This document shows, piece by piece, positions 1 through 5,742 of a DNA stretch of 11,891 bases. A program made the translations under genes and the position numbers. The notes below the pieces were generated by a model. It saw only the letters and a list, made by a program, of their open reading frames with translations. It searched no databases and was not told the origin of the DNA. The number at the start of each line of letters is the position of its first letter. The first letter of the stretch is position 1. This DNA is from an uncultured Lachnospiraceae bacterium (GTDB taxonomy: Bacteria > Bacillota > Clostridia > Lachnospirales > Lachnospiraceae), in contig CAJUGJ010000035.1 of assembly GCA_910586015.1 (NCBI GenBank), positions 1 through 11,891 of the forward strand, read 5' to 3'.

Positions 1-429
1 TGGCGGAGCGAATTTCTTTTTGGATGCGTTAGCATCTTTTTCTTTTGTTTCGTTTTGTTTTAGTTTATATATGGCTACGCTTTCTACTTCCGTTTGTACT
101 TCGCTTTTTACTACGTTTTGTACTACGCTTTGTACTTCGTTTTTGAAAGTAAAAGATACCATTCGATATTTATTGGGACAGCCTTTCTTCCCTTTTTGAT
201 ATTCGATCAGCCCTGCTTTAATCAGCTCATCCCTCGCCTTAATAAAAGAAGCTTCACGGCTCATTTGCAAGGTTGCCATCAAACGCTGGTTTCCTACTGT
301 CACCCACTCGCTCCACCCTGCTTTGTTGCAAATCGACATCAATTTGTACCATAACAACTGCGATGGGATTGGCAAGTAGTGCGTTTCGATCCATTGTTCA
401 AAGGCATTGATCTCTAAAATATAATTCAA
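1..429 (-). CDS. Phage replication protein, DnaD-like N-terminal domain (partial, C-terminus cut by window edge)
   Basis: The first 143 codons of a minus-strand gene are visible and remain open at the left edge. The N-terminus (MNYILEINAFEQWIE, then WYKLMSICNKAGW, residues about 30-42) matches phage replisome organisers, whose winged-helix domain typically starts MNYI.EINAF..W and contains a helix ending in NKAGW. These proteins bind the phage origin and recruit the helicase or its loader. I chose the TTG at 427-429 because an AGAGGGG ribosome binding site lies 8 bases upstream and the family starts there. The in-frame GTG at 436-438 abuts that site with no spacing. Residues about 105-125 are rich in V, Q, S and K and look like a linker. 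It follows the ERF gene by 15 bases and is the last visible gene of the early operon. The family call is fairly sure; the missing C-terminus prevents naming a subtype. Confidence 0.75.
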   Translation of the reverse strand, partial: MNYILEINAFEQWIETHYLPIPSQLLWYKLMSICNKAGWSEWVTVGNQRLMATLQMSREASFIKARDELIKAGLIEYQKGKKGCPNKYRMVSFTFKNEVQSVVQNVVKSEVQTEVESVAIYKLKQNETKEKDANASKKKFAPP

Positions 430-444
430 ACGATTCACCCCTCT

Positions 445-1089
445 TTATTTATCTTTATACTTTTCAAGGATCTGCATTGCGTTATTCCACATGGAAAATG
501 TCATTTCTTTAAAATTTGATATATGATAGTTATTCAATACTGACTGCTCACTGACACCTTTCTTCATAATCGTGCTTCGAATCACACTTACTTTTGTTTC
601 ATCAATCAAACTATTTTCTAGTTCTCTCTGTTCTGGATTCTTTCCCTTTGCTTGTACTCCTGTATGGCTTTCTGCATCGGGATTGGCGATTTCTTCGGTC
701 GGGATGCAAAAGACCTGAAAGCAGGCATATTTAAACGCAACCGCCATCGCTTTATTCGTGGCTTTATCTCCACTATCCATTCCTTCCCCTATCGTGACTG
801 CCTCTATGCTGCTCCCATCCTCGGCACAAAAACGGAATCGCATCTTACAGATAGAGTAAATTAGATTTGCTCCCTTATTTGTCTGCCGCTCTTCTCTGGA
901 CTGCTCTAATATCTCTGGCACGATAAACACTTTATGATGTACTAATGCTGGGTTGATCGCGTTCATCACGTCATCAATCCCTCGATACATAAAACCTTGT
1001 TGGAGATTCTTTTTATTCTTTCCAACTGCGTTAATTTCCCCCATAATGGCAGGAATGGCTTGAAAAATCTTTCCTCCTACTGTTTCCAT
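445..1089 (-). CDS. erf: ERF-family single-strand annealing recombinase
   Basis: This 214-residue protein carries the two ERF signatures. The first is YRGIDDVMNAINPALVHHKV (about residues 35-54); the second is GMDSGDKATNKAMAVAFKYA followed by CFQVFCIPTEE (about 103-134). ERF proteins form rings that anneal complementary single strands and drive recombination-dependent replication or genome circularisation, usually with an exonuclease or SSB. The last 60 residues are charged and poorly conserved, as is usual. The start lies 2 bases after the DUF1351 stop, and its GGAGGAA ribosome binding site is formed by the last codons of DUF1351 (EEE), so the pair is translationally coupled. DUF1351 plus ERF is a recurrent pair in Firmicutes phages. 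Confidence 0.92.
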   Translation of the reverse strand: METVGGKIFQAIPAIMGEINAVGKNKKNLQQGFMYRGIDDVMNAINPALVHHKVFIVPEILEQSREERQTNKGANLIYSICKMRFRFCAEDGSSIEAVTIGEGMDSGDKATNKAMAVAFKYACFQVFCIPTEEIANPDAESHTGVQAKGKNPEQRELENSLIDETKVSVIRSTIMKKGVSEQSVLNNYHISNFKEMTFSMWNNAMQILEKYKDK

Positions 1090-1091
1090 CC

Positions 1092-2069
1092 TTATTCCTC
1101 CTCAAATCGAATATAATTTTTTCTTAAAAAGTCTTGAAACTCTTTTAAAAAACTCTCTCGAACATAGACCTTTACCATCACTTCTGGTTCTGCCATAAAT
1201 GGCTCAATCTCTTCTGTTTGGGTTGCTGCTTTAAATGGTTCTAACGTTTCTTCTGTCTGTTCCATTGCTTGAAAAACAGGAGCTTTCTCCAATTCTGTCC
1301 CTGTTTCCTCTGGCTGGGAAGAAAGAATTTCTTGTAACTCTTGAACCTTTCTTTGTTCCTTTTCTTTTCTTTTTTCTTCCTCCTCCCGTTTCCTCTGTTC
1401 CTCTTCTCTCCTTCTTTGCTCTTCTTCCCGTTTTCTCTGCTCCTGTGCAAGAATTTCTTCTTTGATGCGTTTTCTTGTCTGCATTTCTTCGATGGCAGCC
1501 TGTAAGCTTTCTGTTGTTTTTAAGACAGCAAGTCCTTCCTTTTCAAACTCTGACTGCATGGAATGAAGTGTTTGAATGGAACGTTCGACTTGCCCAAACG
1601 CTTGCTCTATCTCTTCCCGAATCTTCTTTTTACTACAGGTAGAATTTTCCCATGTTACATCATAAATCTTAGAGAGTGGAAGCCATTCTTCTAAATCTCC
1701 TTTTGCTGCATCATATATGACTTGAATCTCTTGTCGCTTTTGTTCCCTTCGGTTTTCTTCAAATTCCCTTAACTGGCTATCGATGATTTGTACTGGTTCA
1801 TCATATAATGCGATGATTTCTTTCGCCCTTTTTTCAAATGCTTCGTAGGGCTTCATCCATGCTGCTTTAATTGCTTTGCGTTCTTTATTTAGACTTTCCT
1901 TTTCTTTCCGGATATCTGCTAAAAAACGTTTCCCATCCTGAATCGTTTCTTCTGTAACAACGACCGAACGGTATTCCTTTACTTTTTCACAAATCGATGC
2001 TTCCACCTCTTGCAGATTGTCAGAAATCGTGCCGAGGTTACTAATCACTCTGACTGGTACTAACTCCAT
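1092..2069 (-). CDS. DUF1351 phage protein, coiled-coil accessory to recombination
   Basis: A 325-residue protein matching the DUF1351 family, found next to ERF or RecT annealing proteins in Firmicutes phages; its biochemical role is not established. Residues 1-200 are largely helical, with the recognisable stretch ERKAIKAAWMKPYEAFEKRA (about 62-81). Residues about 195-250 form a very charged K/E/R/Q run (repeats of RREEEQRKREEE type) that should be a long single helix or coiled coil. A Glu-rich low-complexity segment follows, then a more ordered C-terminus (VMVKVYVRESFLKEFQDFL, about 294-312). It is preceded by AAAGGAG 8 bases before ATG. It lies between the zinc-motif small gene and erf in the same operon, so it probably acts with the annealing protein at single-stranded DNA. 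Confidence 0.85.
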   Translation of the reverse strand: MELVPVRVISNLGTISDNLQEVEASICEKVKEYRSVVVTEETIQDGKRFLADIRKEKESLNKERKAIKAAWMKPYEAFEKRAKEIIALYDEPVQIIDSQLREFEENRREQKRQEIQVIYDAAKGDLEEWLPLSKIYDVTWENSTCSKKKIREEIEQAFGQVERSIQTLHSMQSEFEKEGLAVLKTTESLQAAIEEMQTRKRIKEEILAQEQRKREEEQRRREEEQRKREEEEKRKEKEQRKVQELQEILSSQPEETGTELEKAPVFQAMEQTEETLEPFKAATQTEEIEPFMAEPEVMVKVYVRESFLKEFQDFLRKNYIRFEEE

Positions 2070-2085
2070 CCTATCTTCTCCTTTC

Positions 2086-2262
2086 TTATTGTAAAATCAT
2101 AAAGAATCGTTCTTTTGCACAAGATTCGAAACAAGCTTCGCAAAGAATCATCTCATTATCTAACCGATAGCAAGGATCTTGTTCATACTCTTCGTTTTCG
2201 TAGTAGATTGGGTTTTTACAACAGTCACACGTTTCATATTTTCTTCTTTCTTTTAGTAACAT
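2086..2262 (-). CDS. Small Cys-rich, probably zinc-binding phage protein
   Basis: A 58-residue protein with a CDCC cluster (residues 12-15), Cys31, and LCEACFESC (41-48). Pairing C12/C15 with C41/C44 gives a CxxC-x25-CxxC arrangement, as in small zinc ribbon or treble-clef proteins common in phage early operons. I chose the ATG at 2262 because AGGTGAGG lies 9 bases upstream; a longer in-frame ATG at 2283 has no good ribosome binding site. Its stop is 16 bases before DUF1351. The function is unknown; a DNA- or protein-binding adaptor role is only a guess. Confidence 0.7.
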   Translation of the reverse strand: MLLKERRKYETCDCCKNPIYYENEEYEQDPCYRLDNEMILCEACFESCAKERFFMILQ

Positions 2263-2296
2263 TTCTTTTTCCCTCACCTTCATTAGTCCAACTTTC

Positions 2297-2518
2297 CTAT
2301 TTGTCTATTGGTTTGAAATTTTCATTCACTGCATATGGTTCTGTAAGTGATAATTCTCCATCAAGCATAATCATATCAATAGCAACATGCTTTTCGTTTA
2401 CAAATCGAATTATCGTTGCAAAATCCTTTGTGTTATCCTCTTTACAAGTGGCTTCTGTTTCATATGCTTCAAGAAACTTAAATCCTAATAATATATTAAA
2501 TTCTTCTAAATATTCCAT
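2297..2518 (-). CDS. Small hypothetical phage protein
   Basis: A 73-residue acidic protein beginning MEYLEEFNILLGFKFLEAYE, with a good AGGAGG site 5 bases before ATG. It starts 9 bases after the ORF6N gene stops and sits in the same minus-strand operon, so it is very probably translated. The composition suggests a small soluble alpha/beta fold (alternating hydrophobics ATIIRFV and VAIDMIMLDG). I recognise no family or catalytic motif. Confidence 0.65.
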   Translation of the reverse strand: MEYLEEFNILLGFKFLEAYETEATCKEDNTKDFATIIRFVNEKHVAIDMIMLDGELSLTEPYAVNENFKPIDK

Positions 2519-2527
2519 TTCTTCCTC

Positions 2528-3346
2528 CTATATACAATATTTCATCGCATACCGTCTAACGATATTCTCGAAAATCTGTTTTATCCGTTTATCTTCCTCA
2601 ATAATTGCGATCTTTGATGTTTCTTTATCAATTTCTTTCTTGGTGCTTCCTGCCCCTTCCATACGATCCCGCTTATTTCTTTGCCTTGTCGCTAAATCAC
2701 ACCCTGCCTTTTGTTCTAAATCTCGGTATATTGTTGAAAACATTTGTTGATATGGAACATTTGTCTTGATTGCTATTTCTCTTATCTTTGAATTTATATC
2801 ATCTCTCCAATTATTAAATGGAGTAATCATTTCATCTTTCATCCGCTTCGTTGTTTCTACTGCCTTATCTGCTATTTCTTTTGCCTTTGCAATCTGTTTA
2901 TCTCTCTCTTTATCAGCAAGTTCTTTCTGTAACATTTGGCTAAGTAATCCCTGTAACATTTGCAGTTCAGGAGATAATTCAGTATTTACAACTTCTTTTA
3001 CCTTGAAATAGGTTTCTTCCAGATTATCAAACTGTTCCCATGCCTTATCTGTATCAAGAATTTTACAATGCCTGTTTGCTCCTCGTTCTGTCCAGAGGTA
3101 AAGCTGTGCAGTTCTCTTGTCAACTAGGTCATTATCATTGACCAAGTTCTTAAACTCCCTTAATTCCTCACCTTGCAGAAGAAAATAGTGTGTTCCCTCA
3201 ACAAAATTACTCTTATGATTATTAAAGTTGTTCTTGACATTGTTCTGCTCTGTTTCATAAGCCTCTGCCAGTAGTGCAGTTGTGATTACTACTTGATTTT
3301 TCCATTCAATAGGCTTTCTTTCTGTTATTTTCTGAATTTCATTCAT
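2528..3346 (-). CDS. ORF6N/ORF6C-domain phage antirepressor-like protein
   Basis: A 272-residue protein with two phage regulatory domains. Residues about 12-62 (VVITTALLAEAYETEQNNVK, then NFNNHKSNF and GTHYFLLQGEEL) match the ORF6N domain of KilA-N/BRO-type phage regulators. The segment LYLWTERGANRHCKILDT (about 82-99) follows the usual pattern. Residues about 175-235 (MITPFNNWRDDINSKIREIA, YQQMFSTIYRDLEQKAG) match the ORF6C-type C-terminal domain. A helical linker lies between them. Such proteins bind DNA and often relieve repression or set early gene expression. It is the second gene after the early promoter, 5 bases downstream of the 53-aa gene, where an antirepressor would be made first on induction. 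The exact partner, perhaps the repressor at 3633, is inference. Confidence 0.85.
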   Translation of the reverse strand: MNEIQKITERKPIEWKNQVVITTALLAEAYETEQNNVKNNFNNHKSNFVEGTHYFLLQGEELREFKNLVNDNDLVDKRTAQLYLWTERGANRHCKILDTDKAWEQFDNLEETYFKVKEVVNTELSPELQMLQGLLSQMLQKELADKERDKQIAKAKEIADKAVETTKRMKDEMITPFNNWRDDINSKIREIAIKTNVPYQQMFSTIYRDLEQKAGCDLATRQRNKRDRMEGAGSTKKEIDKETSKIAIIEEDKRIKQIFENIVRRYAMKYCI

Positions 3347-3351
3347 TACCT

Positions 3352-3513
3352 TTATACTTCCTTTCTATCCTGCTTGTTATTTGTTGTTATGTAATTTCTT
3401 GTCACTTTTTCTTTGTTCTGAGCTGTTTGTAACTGAAATACTTCTGACCTTCCAACCTGAACTACTTTTCCATTTTTTACAATAACTGCAAACTGGATTT
3501 CTTGTGATAGCAT
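3352..3513 (-). CDS. Small hypothetical protein, first gene of the early operon
   Basis: A 53-codon gene below usual ORF size limits. It begins MLSQEIQFAVIVKNGKVVQV and ends NNKQDRKEV. AGGAGG lies 6 bases before ATG, and the stop is 5 bases before the ORF6N start. It is the first open frame after the consensus minus promoter at 3572-3600. The N-terminal half looks like two beta strands around a KNGK turn; the C-terminal half is polar. I recognise no family. Confidence 0.65.
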   Translation of the reverse strand: MLSQEIQFAVIVKNGKVVQVGRSEVFQLQTAQNKEKVTRNYITTNNKQDRKEV

Positions 3514-3537
3514 TGTATTTCCTCCTATTATTCTGTT

Positions 3538-3558
3538 TTACACACTAAATGTGTGTAA
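3538..3558. promoter_or_regulatory. Operator 1: 21-bp near-perfect palindrome
   Basis: TTACACAC and GTGTGTAA arms (8 bp, perfect) flank TAAAT. It lies between the early minus promoter and the first early gene, and upstream of the plus-strand repressor. The half-site recurs at 3584-3594, as expected for a dimeric XRE repressor with two operators. Confidence 0.75.
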
Positions 3559-3571
3559 CTTTATCAACTTT

Positions 3572-3600
3572 AATATAGTACAATTAGTGTGTAATGTCAA
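3572..3600 (-). promoter_or_regulatory. Early-operon promoter with repressor half-site in the spacer
   Basis: Reading the minus strand, TTGACA (3600-3595), a 17-bp spacer, then TATATT (3577-3572). The spacer contains TTACACACTAA, the inverse of one arm of operator 1, so a bound repressor would block RNA polymerase. It should drive the whole leftward run from 3513 to the left edge. A weaker plus-strand promoter for the repressor may use TACAAT at 3579-3584, but no good -35 is visible. Confidence 0.8.
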
Positions 3601-3632
3601 GAAAAGTTTTTAAAAATTTAGGAGGTAATCTT

Positions 3633-3869
3633 ATGACATTTGGTAAACGTCTTCGTGCACTACGAATGAAACATGGTTTTACACAACAAAAAACAGCAGA
3701 TATGTTAGATGTTACAATGAGTTCCTATCAAAAATATGAACAAAATGAACGTTTTCCTTCCTATGAAGTACTAATCAAAATTGGTGATATTTTTGATGTA
3801 TCTTTGGATTATTTACTTTGCCGCGATGAGTTTATGAAATCTCACGGAGTTTTCGTTGATGAATATTAA
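3633..3869 (+). CDS. XRE-family CI/Cro-like phage repressor
   Basis: A 78-residue single-domain helix-turn-helix protein. The HTH spans about residues 5-60: RLRALRMKHGFTQQKTADML, then DVTMSSYQKYEQNERFPSYE and a LIKIGDIFDVSLDYLL helix. The ATG at 3633 follows TTAGGAGGTAATCTT, a strong ribosome binding site. An upstream in-frame ATG at 3594 lies inside the early promoter and has no such site. It is divergent from the early operon and has operator palindromes between, so it most likely represses that operon and perhaps itself. It is too short to hold a CI-type autoproteolysis domain, so induction must be by another route, for example an antirepressor. Its 3' end overlaps the convergent XRE gene by 38 bases. 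Confidence 0.85.
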   Translation: MTFGKRLRALRMKHGFTQQKTADMLDVTMSSYQKYEQNERFPSYEVLIKIGDIFDVSLDYLLCRDEFMKSHGVFVDEY

Positions 3870-4023
3870 ATAAGTCCTCTAGTTTATCCCATAAATCTAC
3901 CGCTCCAACTCTATCACCTTGTTCTATCATCTGATAGTGAGAAAGCGTTATCCCTATCAAATCTGCTACTTGCTGCTGTGTCATTCCAGCAGCTTTTCTA
4001 GCTTCTTTCAGATTCTTACGCAT
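3832..4023 (-). CDS. Small XRE-family HTH regulator
   Basis: A 63-residue HTH protein (MRKNLKEARKAAGMTQQQVA, then DLIGITLSHYQMIEQGDRVG). It is essentially only the DNA-binding domain. The ATG overlaps the end of the Rha gene (TATGCGTAA), so the two are translationally coupled; AAAGAGAGG lies 3 bases upstream. The 3' end overlaps the oppositely oriented repressor gene at 3633-3869. It could be a Cro-like antagonist of that repressor. The paired recognition helices are not obviously identical, so shared operators are unproven. Confidence 0.8.
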   Translation of the reverse strand: MRKNLKEARKAAGMTQQQVADLIGITLSHYQMIEQGDRVGAVDLWDKLEDLFNIHQRKLREIS

Positions 4024-4546
4024 ATTCCTCTCTTTCTTCGTCAATGAAATCAGACAAATTCATCTGATTATACTCTGGTACATTCACAAAATCCTCTGAA
4101 AGCTGAATCCCAAACTGTTCTGACACCCTCTTGAAATTCGCTGCAATCTTGTATGGTGCAAGGTTCTGTCGAACAGCGATCCTATCCATCGCCTTTAAGT
4201 AACTCGCGATTTCACCAACTGGAATTTCTACTGGATTCGTTTTTTCCTGCTGTTGCTCCATTTCGTGAAATCGGTTGATATACCGTGCTGTGAATTCCGT
4301 CCCCTTCTGTCCAGTCAACTTGTGGGCAATGAACTCGCAGCCTTTTTTAGTTACCATGAAGCAAGAACGGCTCTGATTATTCGCATCCAAATAGGAACTT
4401 TCCTCGAAGAAATCGCCCAATCCAATTTTGGCTTCGGCTAACTGCTCACTATATTTGCGAATATCTCTCAATAATTTGGAATGTTCCTTTCCGACCATCT
4501 GTGCTACTTCCATAGAAGTAATCGTGGTCTTTACTAAATCTTTCAT
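4016..4546 (-). CDS. Rha-family phage regulatory protein
   Basis: A 176-residue protein whose first 100 residues match the Rha family: TITSMEVAQMVGKEHSKLLR (about 8-27), then an acidic stretch, FEESSYLDANNQSR, CFMVTKKGCEFIAHKL and GTEFTARYINRFHEME. Rha proteins are DNA-binding phage regulators first described from lambdoid phages that interfere with growth in some hosts. The C-terminal 70 residues (AIDRIAVRQ-like helix and an acidic tail) are a variable domain. GGAG lies 8 bases before ATG. A lone CRISPR-repeat copy lies 34 bases upstream on the same strand. It is followed by the coupled HTH gene at 3832-4023. Confidence 0.88.
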   Translation of the reverse strand: MKDLVKTTITSMEVAQMVGKEHSKLLRDIRKYSEQLAEAKIGLGDFFEESSYLDANNQSRSCFMVTKKGCEFIAHKLTGQKGTEFTARYINRFHEMEQQQEKTNPVEIPVGEIASYLKAMDRIAVRQNLAPYKIAANFKRVSEQFGIQLSEDFVNVPEYNQMNLSDFIDEEREEYA

Positions 4547-4580
4547 TTCTTCATCTCCCTTCTGGTTGCTTTCTGATTAC

Positions 4581-4613
4581 ATTTCAACTTATACACCCTA
4601 TACGAAGTGTGAC
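4581..4613 (-). repeat. Solitary CRISPR-repeat-like unit upstream of rha
   Basis: Reading the minus strand, this 33-bp element starts GTCACACT, has CGTAT at positions 10-14 and ends TTGAAAT, exactly as the array repeat does. It matches the array consensus at 26 of 33 positions with no gap. The seven differences are at positions 9, 15, 17, 22 and 24-26. A weakened hairpin remains (ACACTT with GGGTGT, including G-U pairs). It has no partner repeat nearby. Its 3' end is 34 bases from the rha ATG, which equals the array's spacer length. Confidence 0.8.
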
Positions 4614-4646
4614 CTCCCTCTTCTTTCCTGCTTTTTCTTCCTTATC

Positions 4647-4675
4647 TTGTATCTTTCGCTGTTTTGTCCTATAAT
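4647..4675 (+). promoter_or_regulatory. Promoter for the 77-aa plus-strand gene
   Basis: TTGTAT (4647-4652), a 17-bp spacer and a perfect TATAAT (4670-4675). Transcription should start near 4682, directly in front of the inverted repeat at 4686-4711. Confidence 0.65.
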
Positions 4676-4685
4676 TTAATTACAG

Positions 4686-4711
4686 ATGGTTACTGTTGCC
4701 GCAGTAACCAT
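4686..4711. promoter_or_regulatory. Perfect 10-bp inverted repeat in a 5' leader
   Basis: ATGGTTACTG and CAGTAACCAT flank TTGCCG. It starts about 10 bases after the TATAAT box. No T-run follows, so it is not a terminator. An operator for a dimeric regulator, or an mRNA-stabilising 5' hairpin, fits better. Confidence 0.65.
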
Positions 4712-4739
4712 TGAATATGAAAGAAAGGAGGATTTACTA

Positions 4740-4973
4740 ATGTCATATTTTGAAAATAATATACTTGCTTCTGCTTACCAACACTATAAACAAACAACTT
4801 CTTTGACATATCATGTTTGTTTAGGTGCAACTATTGAAGACCGCCAAAAAACACTTAATATCCTAAGTCACTTTGAAACTGAAGGGTATATAGAAATAAT
4901 TAGTCTTGCAATCGGTGAAGCATATATTAAGCTGACCAATTATGGTTTATCATATTGCGAACAAAATTTTTAA
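4740..4973 (+). CDS. Small hypothetical protein, possible winged-helix fold
   Basis: A 77-residue protein starting MSYFENNILASAYQHYKQTT. AAAGGAGG lies 9 bases before the ATG at 4740. The pattern of a long helix, then TIEDRQKTLNILSHFETEGY and IKLTNYGLSY, resembles a small winged-helix module in which the NILSHFETEGYI stretch and the following LTNYG strand form the wing region; this is weak inference. It has its own promoter and a 10-bp inverted repeat in its leader. It runs against a minus-strand cluster, whose last gene overlaps its 3' end by 47 bases. Regulatory or anti-host functions are typical for such isolated phage genes, but nothing in the sequence decides. Confidence 0.6.
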   Translation: MSYFENNILASAYQHYKQTTSLTYHVCLGATIEDRQKTLNILSHFETEGYIEIISLAIGEAYIKLTNYGLSYCEQNF

Positions 4974-5211
4974 TTATTTTTTTCGCATCTAATAAAATGA
5001 TAGATGCACTTATCCAAATTACCTTTGGCAATGAAGGATAGGCATCTATTATTTTTACTGGATACCCATCAAAGAAAGCACCATCCTGTTCAATTCCCTT
5101 TCGATGTGTATATTTGATGTGCATATTATGTATTTCTCCATTCACTTCAAACGTAAAATACTTAATATTTAGATCAGGTTTGCAGCTCTTTTTACCAACG
5201 CCTATCTTCAT
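4927..5211 (-). CDS. Hypothetical phage protein, last gene of the minus cluster
   Basis: A 94-residue protein beginning MKIGVGKKSCKPDLNIKYFT. GGGGAG lies 7 bases before ATG, and the ATGA start-stop overlap couples it to the upstream membrane protein. Strand-like segments (IKYFTFEVNGEIHNMHIKYT, YPVKIIDAYP) precede a hydrophobic helix (VIWISASIILLDAKKIIKNF), which may be amphipathic rather than membrane-spanning. I recognise no family. Its 3' end overlaps the convergent 77-aa gene, and probable plus-strand terminator hairpins lie within it at 5000-5049. Confidence 0.6.
   Translation of the reverse strand: MKIGVGKKSCKPDLNIKYFTFEVNGEIHNMHIKYTHRKGIEQDGAFFDGYPVKIIDAYPSLPKVIWISASIILLDAKKIIKNFVRNMINHNWSA
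5000..5049 (+). terminator. Probable intrinsic terminator for the 77-aa plus gene
   Basis: ATAGATGC pairs with GCATCTAT (8 bp), with an inner TATCC/GGATA helix, followed by TATTTTT. It lies 27 bases after the stop at 4973. A competing pairing uses GCATCTA at 4985-4991 with TAGATGC at 5002-5008. It is embedded in the opposing gene's coding sequence. Confidence 0.4.
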
Positions 5212-5471
5212 CTTCTCACTCCCCTTGCTTCTTTCATTTTCTTTTGCAGGTACAAGAATCCGAAAAACGCTATCAAGATTCTCACAAACAAGATACATTC
5301 AGCTTTTAGCAGTTGCTTGTAAATGGAAGTCATTGCTTCGGATGATTCTGGTGTCCGTTCGATACCGCAAGTCCTAGAATACTCCGCTAACAACTCCATC
5401 TGCCTGCGGAGTATTTTTCGATCACTGGCTTTCATGATCTTCTCGTGCATTTCTTCTCTTGACTGTTCCAT
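5208..5471 (-). CDS. Small single-pass membrane protein, hypothetical
   Basis: An 87-residue protein with a charged helical N-terminus (MEQSREEMHEKIMKASDRKI) and one hydrophobic segment near the C-terminus (ECILFVRILIAFFGFLYL, about residues 58-75). A basic tail follows (QKKMKEARGVRR), which suggests a cytoplasmic C-terminus or a tail-anchored protein. GGGGTG precedes the ATG by about 10 bases and overlaps the end of the 56-aa gene. It is coupled by ATGA to the following gene. Single-pass small proteins in phage immunity regions sometimes act in superinfection exclusion; there is no direct evidence here. Confidence 0.65.
   Translation of the reverse strand: MEQSREEMHEKIMKASDRKILRRQMELLAEYSRTCGIERTPESSEAMTSIYKQLLKAECILFVRILIAFFGFLYLQKKMKEARGVRR
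5378..5415 (+). terminator. Intrinsic-terminator-like hairpin on the plus strand, inside a minus-strand gene
   Basis: AATACTCCGC pairs perfectly with GCGGAGTATT (10 bp) around an 18-base loop, and TTT follows. It lies in the coding sequence of the minus gene at 5208-5471. It might stop antisense transcription from the 4647 promoter, or be chance. Confidence 0.3.
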
Positions 5472-5478
5472 CTTATTT

Positions 5479-5649
5479 TCACCCCCTTTCCTGACCTTTT
5501 AATTCTTTCTTCTTTCTATTATCTGTGCTTTCCTCTTTTACAATCGCCATACCCTCTGCAACACCGAGAATGTAACTCTGCTTGTCCTTGCTCAATCTAG
5601 GCATGATCGATGCAATTTTTCTGATGATATCCTTTTCCTTTTCAGACAT
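5479..5649 (-). CDS. Small phage protein (56 aa), first gene of the minus cluster
   Basis: Starts MSEKEKDIIRKIASIMPRLS, continues KDKQSYILGVAEGMAIVKEE, and ends in a lysine-rich tail (TDNRKKKELKGQERG). A nearly perfect AAGGAGGTGG site lies 5 bases before ATG. The ILGVAEGMAIVKEE motif is common in small proteins sitting next to XRE repressors in clostridial prophages; I do not know a function. It is the first open frame after the leftward promoter at 5705-5733 and is divergent from the repressor at 5791, so it occupies a Cro/early position. Confidence 0.72.
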   Translation of the reverse strand: MSEKEKDIIRKIASIMPRLSKDKQSYILGVAEGMAIVKEESTDNRKKKELKGQERG

Positions 5650-5688
5650 AGATTCCACCTCCTTCTATATCATGTTTGTTCTCCTTTA

Positions 5689-5724
5689 GTTTCCTTGTAA
5701 ACATATATTAGCATACAAGGAAAC
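5689..5724. promoter_or_regulatory. Operator: 11-bp perfect inverted repeat between divergent promoters
   Basis: GTTTCCTTGTA (5689-5699) and TACAAGGAAAC (5714-5724) are perfect inverse copies around 14 bases. The core CTTGTAAACA occurs again at 5747-5756 inside the repressor promoter spacer. This gives at least three half-sites, as expected for cooperative repressor binding. Confidence 0.75.
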
Positions 5725-5733
5725 ATAAGTCAA
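5705..5733 (-). promoter_or_regulatory. Leftward promoter for the 56/87/94-aa cluster
   Basis: On the minus strand, TTGACT (5733-5728), a 17-bp spacer, and TAATAT (5710-5705). The right arm of the operator lies in the spacer, so repressor binding should block it. Confidence 0.75.
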
Positions 5734-5742
5734 TAGTTTTTG

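Noticed and set aside
94..354. Tyr/Phe-rich 86-aa plus-strand open frame
   Set aside because: It is the shadow of the DnaD-like replication gene; no start signal.
436..438. GTG start for the left-edge replication gene
   Set aside because: The ribosome binding site would touch the codon; the TTG three codons later has proper spacing and matches the family N-terminus.
1235..1465. Hydrophobic 76-aa plus-strand open frame
   Set aside because: It is the complement of the Glu/Arg-rich coiled coil of the DUF1351 gene.
2115..2750. A 211-aa plus-strand open frame, the longest on that strand in the region
   Set aside because: It is antisense to four well-supported minus-strand genes, has Ser/Ile/Phe-rich composition typical of reversed Lys/Glu/Asp coding DNA, and has no ribosome binding site.
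3538..3594. CACAC/GTGTG operator as a second CRISPR-repeat mimic
   Set aside because: The similarity is confined to the short palindromic arms; it lacks the TTGAAAT end and the 33-bp length, and its placement fits a repressor operator.
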